A stretch of DNA of 10,437 nt from Nitriliruptoraceae bacterium (GTDB taxonomy: Bacteria; Actinomycetota; Nitriliruptoria; Nitriliruptorales; Nitriliruptoraceae): positions 1 through 10,437 of the forward strand of contig SKTG01000354.1 of NCBI GenBank assembly GCA_007118045.1, written 5' to 3'. The notes under the pieces are model-generated. The model did no database searches, had not been told where the DNA came from, and saw nothing but the letters and a program-made list of their open reading frames with translations. Numbering within the stretch: position 1 is the stretch's first letter; each line of letters begins with the position of its first letter. The translations under genes and the position numbers were made by a program. Below, in pieces: positions 1 to 7,058 of the stretch.

Positions 1-462
1 CCCCGAGGACGGCGACGCGCCGGGAGGTCACCACGTCCGACTCGGTGAAGGCCTGGCCGCGAGCGATCTCCCGCGCGAGCACCTGCGGGTACGCGGCGGT
101 CACGGCGTGAACCGTCGCGTTACGGCGTGTCCCGTCGGCCTGGAGCGGTTCGGCACCCACCGTGGAGCCCGCGACCCGTGGCTCCTCGCCGAGCAGTTCA
201 CGATCGAGGCGTTCGACGTCCTCGATCTCGAACCGGCTGCGTGTCGGGCCCTGTCCGAAGTCCCCGTCACCCGGGAGCGCGAACAGCAGGTTGGAGCCGA
301 GCCCCTCGATCGCCCCGGTGATCTCGGTCCTGGCCCCCTGCCCGATGGCCACCAGCAGCACCACCGACATGACCCCGATCAGGACACCGAGCGTGGTCAA
401 CGCTGAACGCAGCCGGTTGCCGAGCAGCGCCTGCATCGCGACGCGGAAAGCCTCCCGGAGGC

Positions 463-466
<4 letters not shown>
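1..466 (-). CDS. MacB/FtsX-type ABC transporter permease, N-terminal part (cut by window edge)
   Basis: Only the first 155 residues are in the window; the rest lies to the left of base 1. The protein starts at ATG 466-464, which overlaps the TGA of the upstream ATPase gene as ATGA, so it is probably translated by coupling. A charged N-terminus (MSLREAFRVA) leads into one hydrophobic segment at about residues 21-42 (SALTTLGVLIGVMSVVLLVA), followed by GQGA and GSNLL. That is the usual opening of the MacB periplasmic-core family, where the first membrane helix precedes a large extracytoplasmic domain. The visible part after residue 65 is hydrophilic and agrees with this. By family knowledge it is the membrane subunit of a tripartite-like exporter working with the ATPase and adaptor encoded just upstream. 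The substrate cannot be told from sequence. The family call is firm. Confidence 0.88.
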
Positions 467-1169
<703 letters not shown>

Positions 1170-1173
<4 letters not shown>

Positions 1174-2702
1174 CCCTCGACCTCGTCGCCGTCGGAGACC
1201 AGTTCCACGCCGGTCGTGATGACGGTCTCGCCGGGCTCGAGGTCACCGTCGACGGCCGCGTCCTCGTCGCCGATGGCGAGCAGGGTGACCGGTTCCTCGA
1301 CGGCCACGCCGTCCCGCACCACGTGTACGACCTCCCCCTCGCCCCGCCGCAGCAACGCCGAGGTGGGAACCACCAGCTCCCCGTCGACGCGGGCCACCTC
1401 GATCTCCGTGGCCGCCGTCAGCCCGACCCGTGGCTCCACACCGTCGGGCACCTCGATCACCTCGATGCCGACCGGGTAGAGCGCCCCGCCCGCGGCGTCG
1501 CTGCGCGGCGCCAGCCCGATGCGCTCGACCTCGCCGACGAGGGTCTCGCCGGGGAACGCGTCCAGCACGATCTCGACGGGCTGGCCGGGCTCGACGTCGA
1601 CCACGTCGATCTCGTCGACCTCGGCAGCGGCAGCGAAGCCCGAGAGGTCGAAGATCGTCAGCAGTGGCTGACCCACGCCCACGGTCGAGCCGACCCGGAT
1701 CGGCCCGTCGTCCCCGCCGTCCCCGAGCAGCTCGCCCGGCGCGCCGTCACCGAGCAACCCCTCGACGTCGCCCGCGTCCCCGTCGAGGCCACCGAGGTCT
1801 CCGAGGTCGGGCACCCCGCCCCCGCCCCCGCCGCGGACCAGCTCGACGACCCCGTCGATCGGCGCCTCGATCACCAGGTCGTCGAGCCGGGCGCGCGTGA
1901 TCTCGAGGGCGCGCTCGGCCTGTTCGACCTGGCCGGCCACCGCCGCGGCCTGCGCCTGCTGCGAGGCGCCCGCCTGCTCCTCGAGCTGACGCTCCGCCGC
2001 CGCCAGCTCCTCGGAGGCCTGGCGGAACTCGGACCGCGTCACGGCGAGCTGCCCGCGCGCCCGCTCCGTCGCCTCCTGCGCCTCGCTCAGGGCGTCGAGG
2101 GCTGCTCCGCTGCGCGGACCCTCCGGTAGCTCGTCGAGGTCGAGCTCGTCGACCAGCCCGAGGACGTCGCGCTCCTCGAGGGCCACGACCACCTCGGCGC
2201 GGAGCTCGTCGGCCGCCTCGCTGGCCTCCACGACCTGGAGGATCGCCGTCTCGAGGGCCGACTCGGCGGCGGCCACCTGCTCGTCGAGGGCGCCGACCAG
2301 CTCCGGCAGCACGGTGTCGAACTGCCGCTGGAAGGGCGCGATCACCGCTCCGAGGTCGGGCGCTGCCGCGGCATCCACCGAGCCCAGCTCCTCGGCCGTC
2401 TCCACGGCCGTCTCGGCCTGCTCCACCTGCTGGTCGAGGCTCTCGGAGCTCAGACGCACCAGCTCGTCCCCGGCCTCGACCACGTCACCGTCCCCGACGA
2501 GCAGCTCCGCGACCTCGCCACCGACCTGCGCGCTCACCGTCACGCGTTCGCGGGGCTCGAGCACCGCAGCGGCCGCGACGGTCTCGACGACCTCGGCCCG
2601 ATCCACCTCGGCGAAGCCGAGCTCGGGTTCGTCGTCCCCCGTGCACGCGGCGGCGAGCACCGCGCAGAGCGCCGCGGTGGTCAGGATGCGCGAGGGAGCC
2701 AC
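1170..2702 (-). CDS. MacA/HlyD-family efflux adaptor, probable lipoprotein, with a Gly/Asp-rich insert
   Basis: A 510-residue adaptor (membrane fusion) protein of the exporter. The N-terminus (residues 1-20) has an arginine, a hydrophobic stretch and a lipobox-like LAAAC, so Cys20 is probably lipidated and the protein held outside the membrane. The order is: first half of the lipoyl domain (about 53-87, with VGGEVAELLVGDGDVVEAGD); a long alanine/glutamate-rich coiled-coil hairpin (about 88-275); second lipoyl half (277-351, starting IEAPIDGVVELV and resuming at VGSTVGVGQPLLTI); beta-barrel (about 352-430); and a C-terminal membrane-proximal domain (about 430-510). An insert of about 44 residues (291-334), nearly all Gly, Asp, Leu and Glu, splits the second lipoyl half. 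GTG 2702-2700 was chosen because it puts the signal peptide at the N-terminus and has GAGG 5 nt upstream. The same frame stays open as far as 3530, but that upstream part overlies proC and is not believed. Confidence 0.9.
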
Positions 2703-2815
2703 ACGGACCTCGGGAGGTGACGAGGACGCCAGGCGACGTCGACCTCCAGGGTACGGCGCCGTCGCCGTGGGCAGATGCCGCCCCGGCGGGGCCCGCCCGT
2801 CCCACGCTCGGCCTC
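2703..2815 (-). promoter_or_regulatory. Gap between proC and the efflux operon: possible terminator and promoter elements
   Basis: This 113-bp gap holds no gene. Nineteen nt after the proC stop is a GC-rich hairpin (2785-2797, arms GGCGG and CCGCC) without a U-tract, which could act as a high-GC terminator. A perfect 10-bp palindrome, ACGGCGCCGT, lies at 2753-2762. It abuts a TACCCT (2753-2748 on the minus strand) that fits the TAnnnT form of an actinobacterial -10, about 46 nt upstream of the adaptor start. No recognisable -35 is present. The promoter reading is therefore a guess, though some promoter here is likely if the efflux operon is expressed independently of proC. Confidence 0.25.
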
Positions 2816-3628
2816 TCAGCGTCCCCTGGCCAGCTCCTCGCCCCGCAGCTGCGCCGCCTCGATCGCGTCCAGGAAGGCCGCCCGGACCCGCGACCGCTCG
2901 AGCTCGCGGATGGCCGAGATGGTGGTCCCACCCGGCGAGGTCACCATCTCGCGCAGCTCGACCGGGTGCAGGCCGCTCTCCCGCAGCATCTTCGCGCTGC
3001 CGACCATGGTCTGCACGATCAGCTCCGTCGAGACGTCCCGCGGCAGCCCGAGCAGGATGCCGGCGTCGATCATGGCCTCCGCGAGCAGGAAGAAGTAGGC
3101 GGGACCGGAACCCGACAGCGCCGTGACGGCGTTGAGGTGCTCCTCGCCCATCCGGATCACGCTGCCGACGTGGCTCAGGATCGCCTCGGCAACGGCCAGG
3201 TCGCGTTCGCCCGCGTGGGTGCCCGCGGCCACGACCGACATCGCGGCGTCGACCTGCACCGGCGTGTTGGTCATGACCCGCACCACGGGGATCTCGCCGG
3301 GGATCGCCGCCTGGATCGCAGCGGTGGTCGTCCCGGCGGCGACCGAGATGACGGTCTGGCCGGGCCGGAAGGCGTCGCCGACGGCGCTGACGGCGTCGAG
3401 CAGGACCTGCGGCTTCAGTGCGACCAGCACCACGTCGGCAGCCTCGACGGCCGCCCGGTTGTCGGTGGTGGCCTTGACGCCGTGGTCCCGCTCGAGCTCC
3501 GCGCAGCGCTCCTCGCGCCGCGCCGTGCACACCACCTGGTGCGGTTCGATCCAGGTCGAGCGCAGCAGCCCGCGCAGCAGGGCTTCGCCGATGCGTCCCG
3601 CCCCGATGATGGCCAGGGTGCCGTCCAG
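2816..3628 (-). CDS. proC: Pyrroline-5-carboxylate reductase, apparent CTG start
   Basis: Catalyses the NAD(P)H-dependent reduction of 1-pyrroline-5-carboxylate to L-proline in the cytoplasm, the last step of proline synthesis. The 270-residue length is normal for ProC. The Rossmann loop GAGRIG is at 9-14, VALKPQ at 69-74, SGSGPAY at 172-178, and the C-terminal family signature HPVELREMVTSPGGTT at 221-236. The conserved RxMPNTP segment reads RVMTNTP (117-123), with threonine in place of the first proline. The Rossmann N-terminus is in frame only upstream of GTG 3535, and no ATG, GTG or TTG precedes it in frame. CTG 3628-3626 gives the normal N-terminus LDGTLAIIGAG (the first residue read as Met) and has GAGGAG 6 nt upstream, so it is taken as the start. 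It lies 31 nt after the YbjN-domain gene and is probably cotranscribed with it. Confidence 0.93.
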   Translation of the reverse strand: MDGTLAIIGAGRIGEALLRGLLRSTWIEPHQVVCTARREERCAELERDHGVKATTDNRAAVEAADVVLVALKPQVLLDAVSAVGDAFRPGQTVISVAAGTTTAAIQAAIPGEIPVVRVMTNTPVQVDAAMSVVAAGTHAGERDLAVAEAILSHVGSVIRMGEEHLNAVTALSGSGPAYFFLLAEAMIDAGILLGLPRDVSTELIVQTMVGSAKMLRESGLHPVELREMVTSPGGTTISAIRELERSRVRAAFLDAIEAAQLRGEELARGR

Positions 3629-3634
3629 TGGGTT

Positions 3635-3640
3635 CTCCTC
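3635..3640 (-). promoter_or_regulatory. Shine-Dalgarno deciding the CTG start of proC
   Basis: GAGGAG on the minus strand, with 6 nt (AACCCA) between it and CTG 3628-3626. It is the only good ribosome-binding site at the 5' end of proC, and no standard start codon follows it in frame until GTG 3535, which would delete the dinucleotide-binding loop. Confidence 0.65.
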
Positions 3641-3659
3641 GTCCGTGGCAGCGACGATG

Positions 3660-4175
3660 CTACGACGGCGCGTCGTCGGCCGCCCCGTCGGCTGCCCCCT
3701 CGGGCGGGACCGGGGTCCCGACCGGGTTGGGCGCCAGCCCCACCTTCGCTCGCCATCGCTGCTCGGCTGCGAGGTAGGACGCGAAGCCGGTCCGCAGGAC
3801 CTGGTTGAAGGTCTCGTCGGCGACGCTGAGCAGGGCCCCGAGCAACCCGTCGAGGCGCTGCTCGTCCACGGCGTCCAACGGCAGGCTGCCGAGTAGCACG
3901 AGGTCGCCCTCGTCGTCGAGCGCGAAGTGCACCGGTCCCGAGCGCTGGTTGCGTTGCAGCAGGACCCGGTACACGGCCTCGTGCCCCTCGTCGGGGGCGC
4001 CCGAGAACAGCGACGAGACCTTCAACGACCGCTCGTCGAGGTCGAACAGGACCGGGATCGTGCGCTTCCACTCGCCGCTGAGCATCGTCATCACGCGGTG
4101 GTCGTCGATCTCGGTGACCTCGAGCCCCGCGTCGCTCAGGACCGAGCGCAGCAGCTCGGCCACCTCGTCGCGCAC
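3660..4175 (-). CDS. YbjN-domain protein (type III secretion chaperone-like fold)
   Basis: A 171-residue soluble protein with no signal peptide or membrane segment. The YbjN-type domain covers roughly residues 1-145: an N-terminal helix (RDEVAELLRSVLSDAGLEV), a strand pair ending in GEWKRTIPVLFDLDERSLKVSSLF, then LLQRNQRSGPVHFALDDEGDLVLLGSLPL and a final helical part ending RWRAKVGL. A Pro/Ala/Asp-rich tail (149-171) follows. GTG 4175-4173 was preferred over an ATG-like extension 25 codons upstream because GGGGAGGA lies just before it (GGAGG with a 7-nt gap) and the extension has no domain character. Biochemical function is unknown for actinobacterial members. I recall the relative Rv0487 lying directly after mshA in M. 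tuberculosis; here it precedes proC. It may be a small chaperone or adaptor, but that is inferred from fold alone. Confidence 0.82.
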   Translation of the reverse strand: MRDEVAELLRSVLSDAGLEVTEIDDHRVMTMLSGEWKRTIPVLFDLDERSLKVSSLFSGAPDEGHEAVYRVLLQRNQRSGPVHFALDDEGDLVLLGSLPLDAVDEQRLDGLLGALLSVADETFNQVLRTGFASYLAAEQRWRAKVGLAPNPVGTPVPPEGAADGAADDAPS

Positions 4176-4353
4176 GTCGCGTCCTCCCCGGCCGGCGTCT
4201 CCGCACCGACCCCACGCTACGCCGTCGGGCCGGATGCCGTGCAGGGACACGTGACGGTCCGCCGCGAGCGCTCACGGCATCGAGCCAGCGGCACGGCCGG
4301 CCATCGGCTTGCATGCCGGGTGCGTCGCACCAGGCGACCGTCAGGAGACCTCG
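4176..4353. promoter_or_regulatory. Divergent control region between YbjN-proC and the proline-degradation operon
   Basis: This 178-bp region separates two operons transcribed away from each other, so at least two promoters are expected in it. For the leftward unit, TAGCGT at 4219-4214 (minus strand) fits TAnnnT and lies about 39 nt from the YbjN start; no good -35 is visible. For the rightward unit I see no convincing -10. The ribosome-binding site AGGAGA (4343-4348) is 5 nt before the proline dehydrogenase ATG. The strongest signal is the dyad at 4315-4335, listed separately. Confidence 0.45.
4315..4335. promoter_or_regulatory. Candidate operator dyad upstream of proline dehydrogenase
   Basis: Perfect inverted arms GGTGCG (4319-4324) and CGCACC (4326-4331) flank a single central T. 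After one mismatched pair (4318/4332), three further base pairs match (GCC at 4315-4317 with GGC at 4333-4335), giving 9 of 10 matching positions. It ends 7 nt before the ribosome-binding site. A loop of one base makes an RNA hairpin less natural than a protein-binding dyad, although a hairpin with part of the arms unpaired is possible. The binding protein is unknown; a regulator responding to proline would make sense given the position. Confidence 0.45.
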
Positions 4354-5322
4354 ATGCTGCGTTGGTTGCTGCTACGGGCGGCGGACAGCGAGTTCCTCGC
4401 CGAGTCCGCCCGGGGGAGCGCGACCGTGAACTCGGTCGTGGAGCGCTACGTCGCCGGGGAGACCGTCGAAGCCGGCGTGACGGTCGCGCGAGCCCTCGCC
4501 GCCGAGGGCATGGATCTCACGCTGGACCACGTGGGCGAGTTCGTGGATTCGATGGAGCAGGCGGAACAGGCCGCCGCGGTGTACCGGGACGTGCTCGAGC
4601 GCGTCGGTGAGGCCGGTCTGCCCGCGGGGGTCTCCGTCAAGCCGACGCAGCTCGGCCTGCTGGTCGACCGCGACGGCTGTGCCGGCCTCGTCGAGGACCT
4701 CGCCAAGCGCGCGGCCGCCGTGGGGGTGCACGTGACCCTCGACATGGAGGACCACACCGTCACCGAGGCGACCGTCCAGCTCGTCGAGGAGGCCCACGCC
4801 CTCGGGTCGGTGAACGTCGGCTGCGCCGTCCAGGCCTACCTGCACCGCACGCCCGAGGACGTCCGAAGGCTCACCCGTCTGGGTGCGAGCCTGCGCCTGT
4901 GCAAGGGCGCCTACGCCGAGCCGGCGCACCTGGCTCACCAGCAGGCCGCCACCGTCGACCGGGCCTACCTCGACGATGCTCGCTACCTGCTCCGTGAGGC
5001 GGCGGAGCCCCGGTTCGCGACGCACGACCACCGGTTGGTCGCGGCGATCAAGCGGGAGGCCGCCGTGCTGGGCCGCGAACGCCACACGTACGAGTTCCAG
5101 ATGCTCTACGGCGTCCGTGAGGACATGCAACGAGCCCTCGTCGCGGACGGGTACCGGCTGCGCATCTACCTGCCCTTCGGCAGCCAGTGGTACGCCTACT
5201 TCACTCGACGTCTGGCGGAACGGCCGGCGAACATGACGTTCTTCCTCCGGTCGCTGCTCGCCGCCGGCCGTCCCGATCGCACCGACCGGCCCGCCGAGGC
5301 GGGCACCGAACAGACCTGGTGA
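4354..5322 (+). CDS. putB: Proline dehydrogenase (monofunctional, FAD-dependent)
   Basis: A 322-residue enzyme that oxidises L-proline to 1-pyrroline-5-carboxylate using FAD and passes electrons to the membrane quinone pool, the first step of proline breakdown. The family TIM-barrel motifs are all present: SVKPTQLGL (94-102), TLDMED (128-133), RLCKGAY with the conserved lysine (181-187), ATHDHR (222-227), YEFQMLYG (246-253), and the C-terminal substrate-binding helix YLPFGSQWYAYFTRR with its paired arginines (272-286). ATG 4354 was chosen over TTG 4309 because AGGAGA precedes it by 5 nt and the extra 15 residues of the longer form cross the dyad. The length matches stand-alone bacterial PutB rather than PutA. 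The dehydrogenase for the second step follows after 61 nt. A 15-residue polar tail at the C-terminus looks dispensable. Confidence 0.95.
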   Translation: MLRWLLLRAADSEFLAESARGSATVNSVVERYVAGETVEAGVTVARALAAEGMDLTLDHVGEFVDSMEQAEQAAAVYRDVLERVGEAGLPAGVSVKPTQLGLLVDRDGCAGLVEDLAKRAAAVGVHVTLDMEDHTVTEATVQLVEEAHALGSVNVGCAVQAYLHRTPEDVRRLTRLGASLRLCKGAYAEPAHLAHQQAATVDRAYLDDARYLLREAAEPRFATHDHRLVAAIKREAAVLGRERHTYEFQMLYGVREDMQRALVADGYRLRIYLPFGSQWYAYFTRRLAERPANMTFFLRSLLAAGRPDRTDRPAEAGTEQTW

Positions 5323-5383
5323 CCGCGGCCGGCCGACCGCCGGATCCGTTGACCCCGCAGCACGACACCACAGGAGTCCGACC

Positions 5384-7009
5384 GTGAGCGACGGCACCTT
5401 CCGCGTCCCCGTCCCGAGCAACGAGCCGGTCCAGGGCTACGCCCCTGGCAGCCCCGAGCGCGCCACGCTGGAGACCGCGATCGCCTCGATGGCCGGGGAG
5501 ACCGCCGAGCTGCCGTGCGTGATCGCCGGCGAGCGGGTGCACACCGGTGACACCTTCGTCCAGCGTGCCCCGCACCGGCACGACCTCGAGCTCGCCTCCG
5601 TGCACGCGGCCGGAGCCGACGAGGTCAAGCGCGCGATCGAGGCGGCGAGCGCGGCCAAGGCCGACTGGGCGCGCATGCCCTTCGAGCAGCGCGCCGCCAT
5701 CTTCCTGCGCGCTGCCGACCTGCTGGCCGGGCCCGAACGGGACCGCATCAACGCGGCGACGATCCTCGGCCAGTCCAAGTCGGTGCAACAGGCCGAGATC
5801 GACGCCGCCTGCGAACTGATCGACTTCCTTCGCTTCAACGTGGCCTACGCGGAGAAGCTCTACGCGGAACAGCCGACGTCGGTCGACGGCGAGTGGAACC
5901 GGGTCGACCACCGTCCGCTCGACGGCTTCGTGCTGGCGATCACGCCCTTCAACTTCACGGCGATCGCGGGGAACCTGCCGACCGCGCCGGCGATCGTCGG
6001 GAACACGGTGGTGTGGAAGCCGTCCGAGAAGCAGGCCCTCGCGGCCCAGGTGACGATGGACGTGCTCGAGGCGGCCGGCCTGCCCGACGGGGTCATCAAC
6101 CTCGTCCACGGCGACGGCGCGCTCGCGGCCGAGGTCGCCACCGCCGACCCGCGCTTCGCCGGGCTGCACTTCACCGGCTCGGAGGCCGTGCTCTCCTCGC
6201 TCTTCGGCCAGATCGGCGGCAACGTCTCGCGCTACCGCTCGTTCCCGCGCATCGTGGGCGAGTCCGGCGGCAAGGACTTCGTCGTGGCACACCCGTCCGC
6301 CCACCTCGATCGCCTCGTGATCGCGTTGGCCAGGGGAGCGTTCGAGTTCCAGGGGCAGAAGTGTTCGGCCGCCTCCCGGGCCTACCTGCCACGCAGCCTG
6401 TGGCCACGGTTGCGCGACCGCATCGCGGAGACCACCTCGGAGCTGACGATCGGTGACGTCGGCTCGGACCTGTCGACCTTCATGGGCGCCGTGATCGACG
6501 GCGCGGCGTTCGCCAAGCATCGGGACGCGATCGCCAGGGCCACCGACGAGGGGGCCGAGCTGCTCGTCGGCGGCGACCTCGACGATCGGGACGGCTGGTT
6601 CGTGCCGCCCACGGTGCTGGTCACCGACGACCCGCGGTCCTCCACGATGGTCACCGAGCTGTTCGGTCCGATCCTCACGATCCACGTCTACGAGGACGCG
6701 GACTACGAGGCCGTGCTCGGTGAGGTCGACGCGGCCACCGACTACGCCCTCACGGGGGCGGTCTTCGCCGACGACCGCGCGGCGGCGCTGCATGCCACGG
6801 AGGCGCTCCGTCAGGCGGCCGGGAACTTCTACGTCAACGACAAGCCCACCGGCTCGGTCGTCGGACGCCAGCCGTTCGGTGGTGCCCGCCGCTCCGGCAC
6901 CAACGACAAAGCCGGCTCCGTGCTGAACATGATGCGCTGGGTCTCTCCCCGTGCGATCAAGGAGACCAGCGTCGCACCCACCGACTGGCGCTACCCACAC
7001 CAGGGGTGA
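5384..7009 (+). CDS. pruA: L-glutamate gamma-semialdehyde (pyrroline-5-carboxylate) dehydrogenase
   Basis: A 541-residue NAD-dependent aldehyde dehydrogenase that converts glutamate semialdehyde, formed from pyrroline-5-carboxylate, to glutamate, completing proline oxidation. Seen in order: ITPFNFTAIAGNLPTAPA (186-203), NAD-contact lysine in VWKPSEKQ (210-217), FTGSEAVL (263-270), catalytic Glu293 in RIVGESGGKD, catalytic Cys327 in GQKCSAASR, ELFGPI (425-430), and the C-terminal VNDKPTGSVVGRQPFGGARRSGTNDKAG (about 484-511) characteristic of this enzyme rather than general aldehyde dehydrogenases. The start is GTG 5384, with AGGAG 7 nt upstream. The length matches the long single-domain form (like the eukaryotic enzyme) and not the C-terminal half of PutA. 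It is in one operon with proline dehydrogenase and presumably shares its promoter at 4176-4353. The symbol rocA is also used for this enzyme. Confidence 0.96.
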   Translation: MSDGTFRVPVPSNEPVQGYAPGSPERATLETAIASMAGETAELPCVIAGERVHTGDTFVQRAPHRHDLELASVHAAGADEVKRAIEAASAAKADWARMPFEQRAAIFLRAADLLAGPERDRINAATILGQSKSVQQAEIDAACELIDFLRFNVAYAEKLYAEQPTSVDGEWNRVDHRPLDGFVLAITPFNFTAIAGNLPTAPAIVGNTVVWKPSEKQALAAQVTMDVLEAAGLPDGVINLVHGDGALAAEVATADPRFAGLHFTGSEAVLSSLFGQIGGNVSRYRSFPRIVGESGGKDFVVAHPSAHLDRLVIALARGAFEFQGQKCSAASRAYLPRSLWPRLRDRIAETTSELTIGDVGSDLSTFMGAVIDGAAFAKHRDAIARATDEGAELLVGGDLDDRDGWFVPPTVLVTDDPRSSTMVTELFGPILTIHVYEDADYEAVLGEVDAATDYALTGAVFADDRAAALHATEALRQAAGNFYVNDKPTGSVVGRQPFGGARRSGTNDKAGSVLNMMRWVSPRAIKETSVAPTDWRYPHQG

Positions 7010-7013
7010 CCCG

Positions 7014-7041
7014 GGACGGCCGGTGCCGACCGCGACCGTCC
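7014..7041. terminator. Hairpin between convergent genes, probable two-way terminator
   Basis: Outer arms GGACGG (7014-7019) and CCGTCC (7036-7041) enclose an inner stem CGGT/ACCG with loop GCCG, separated by a small internal loop. It starts 4 nt after the dehydrogenase stop and lies 17 nt beyond the MshA stop on the other strand, where one element could serve both genes. There is no U-tract, which is common for actinobacterial hairpins, so termination is inferred from position and stem. Confidence 0.5.
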
Positions 7042-7058
7042 GCCGCCCGCGAGCGACG

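Noticed and set aside
2703..3530. The adaptor reading frame remains open far upstream, giving an apparent 786-residue protein
   Set aside because: The upstream part overlies proC in another frame, is Arg/Gly-rich with no domain, and the real signal peptide starts at GTG 2702.
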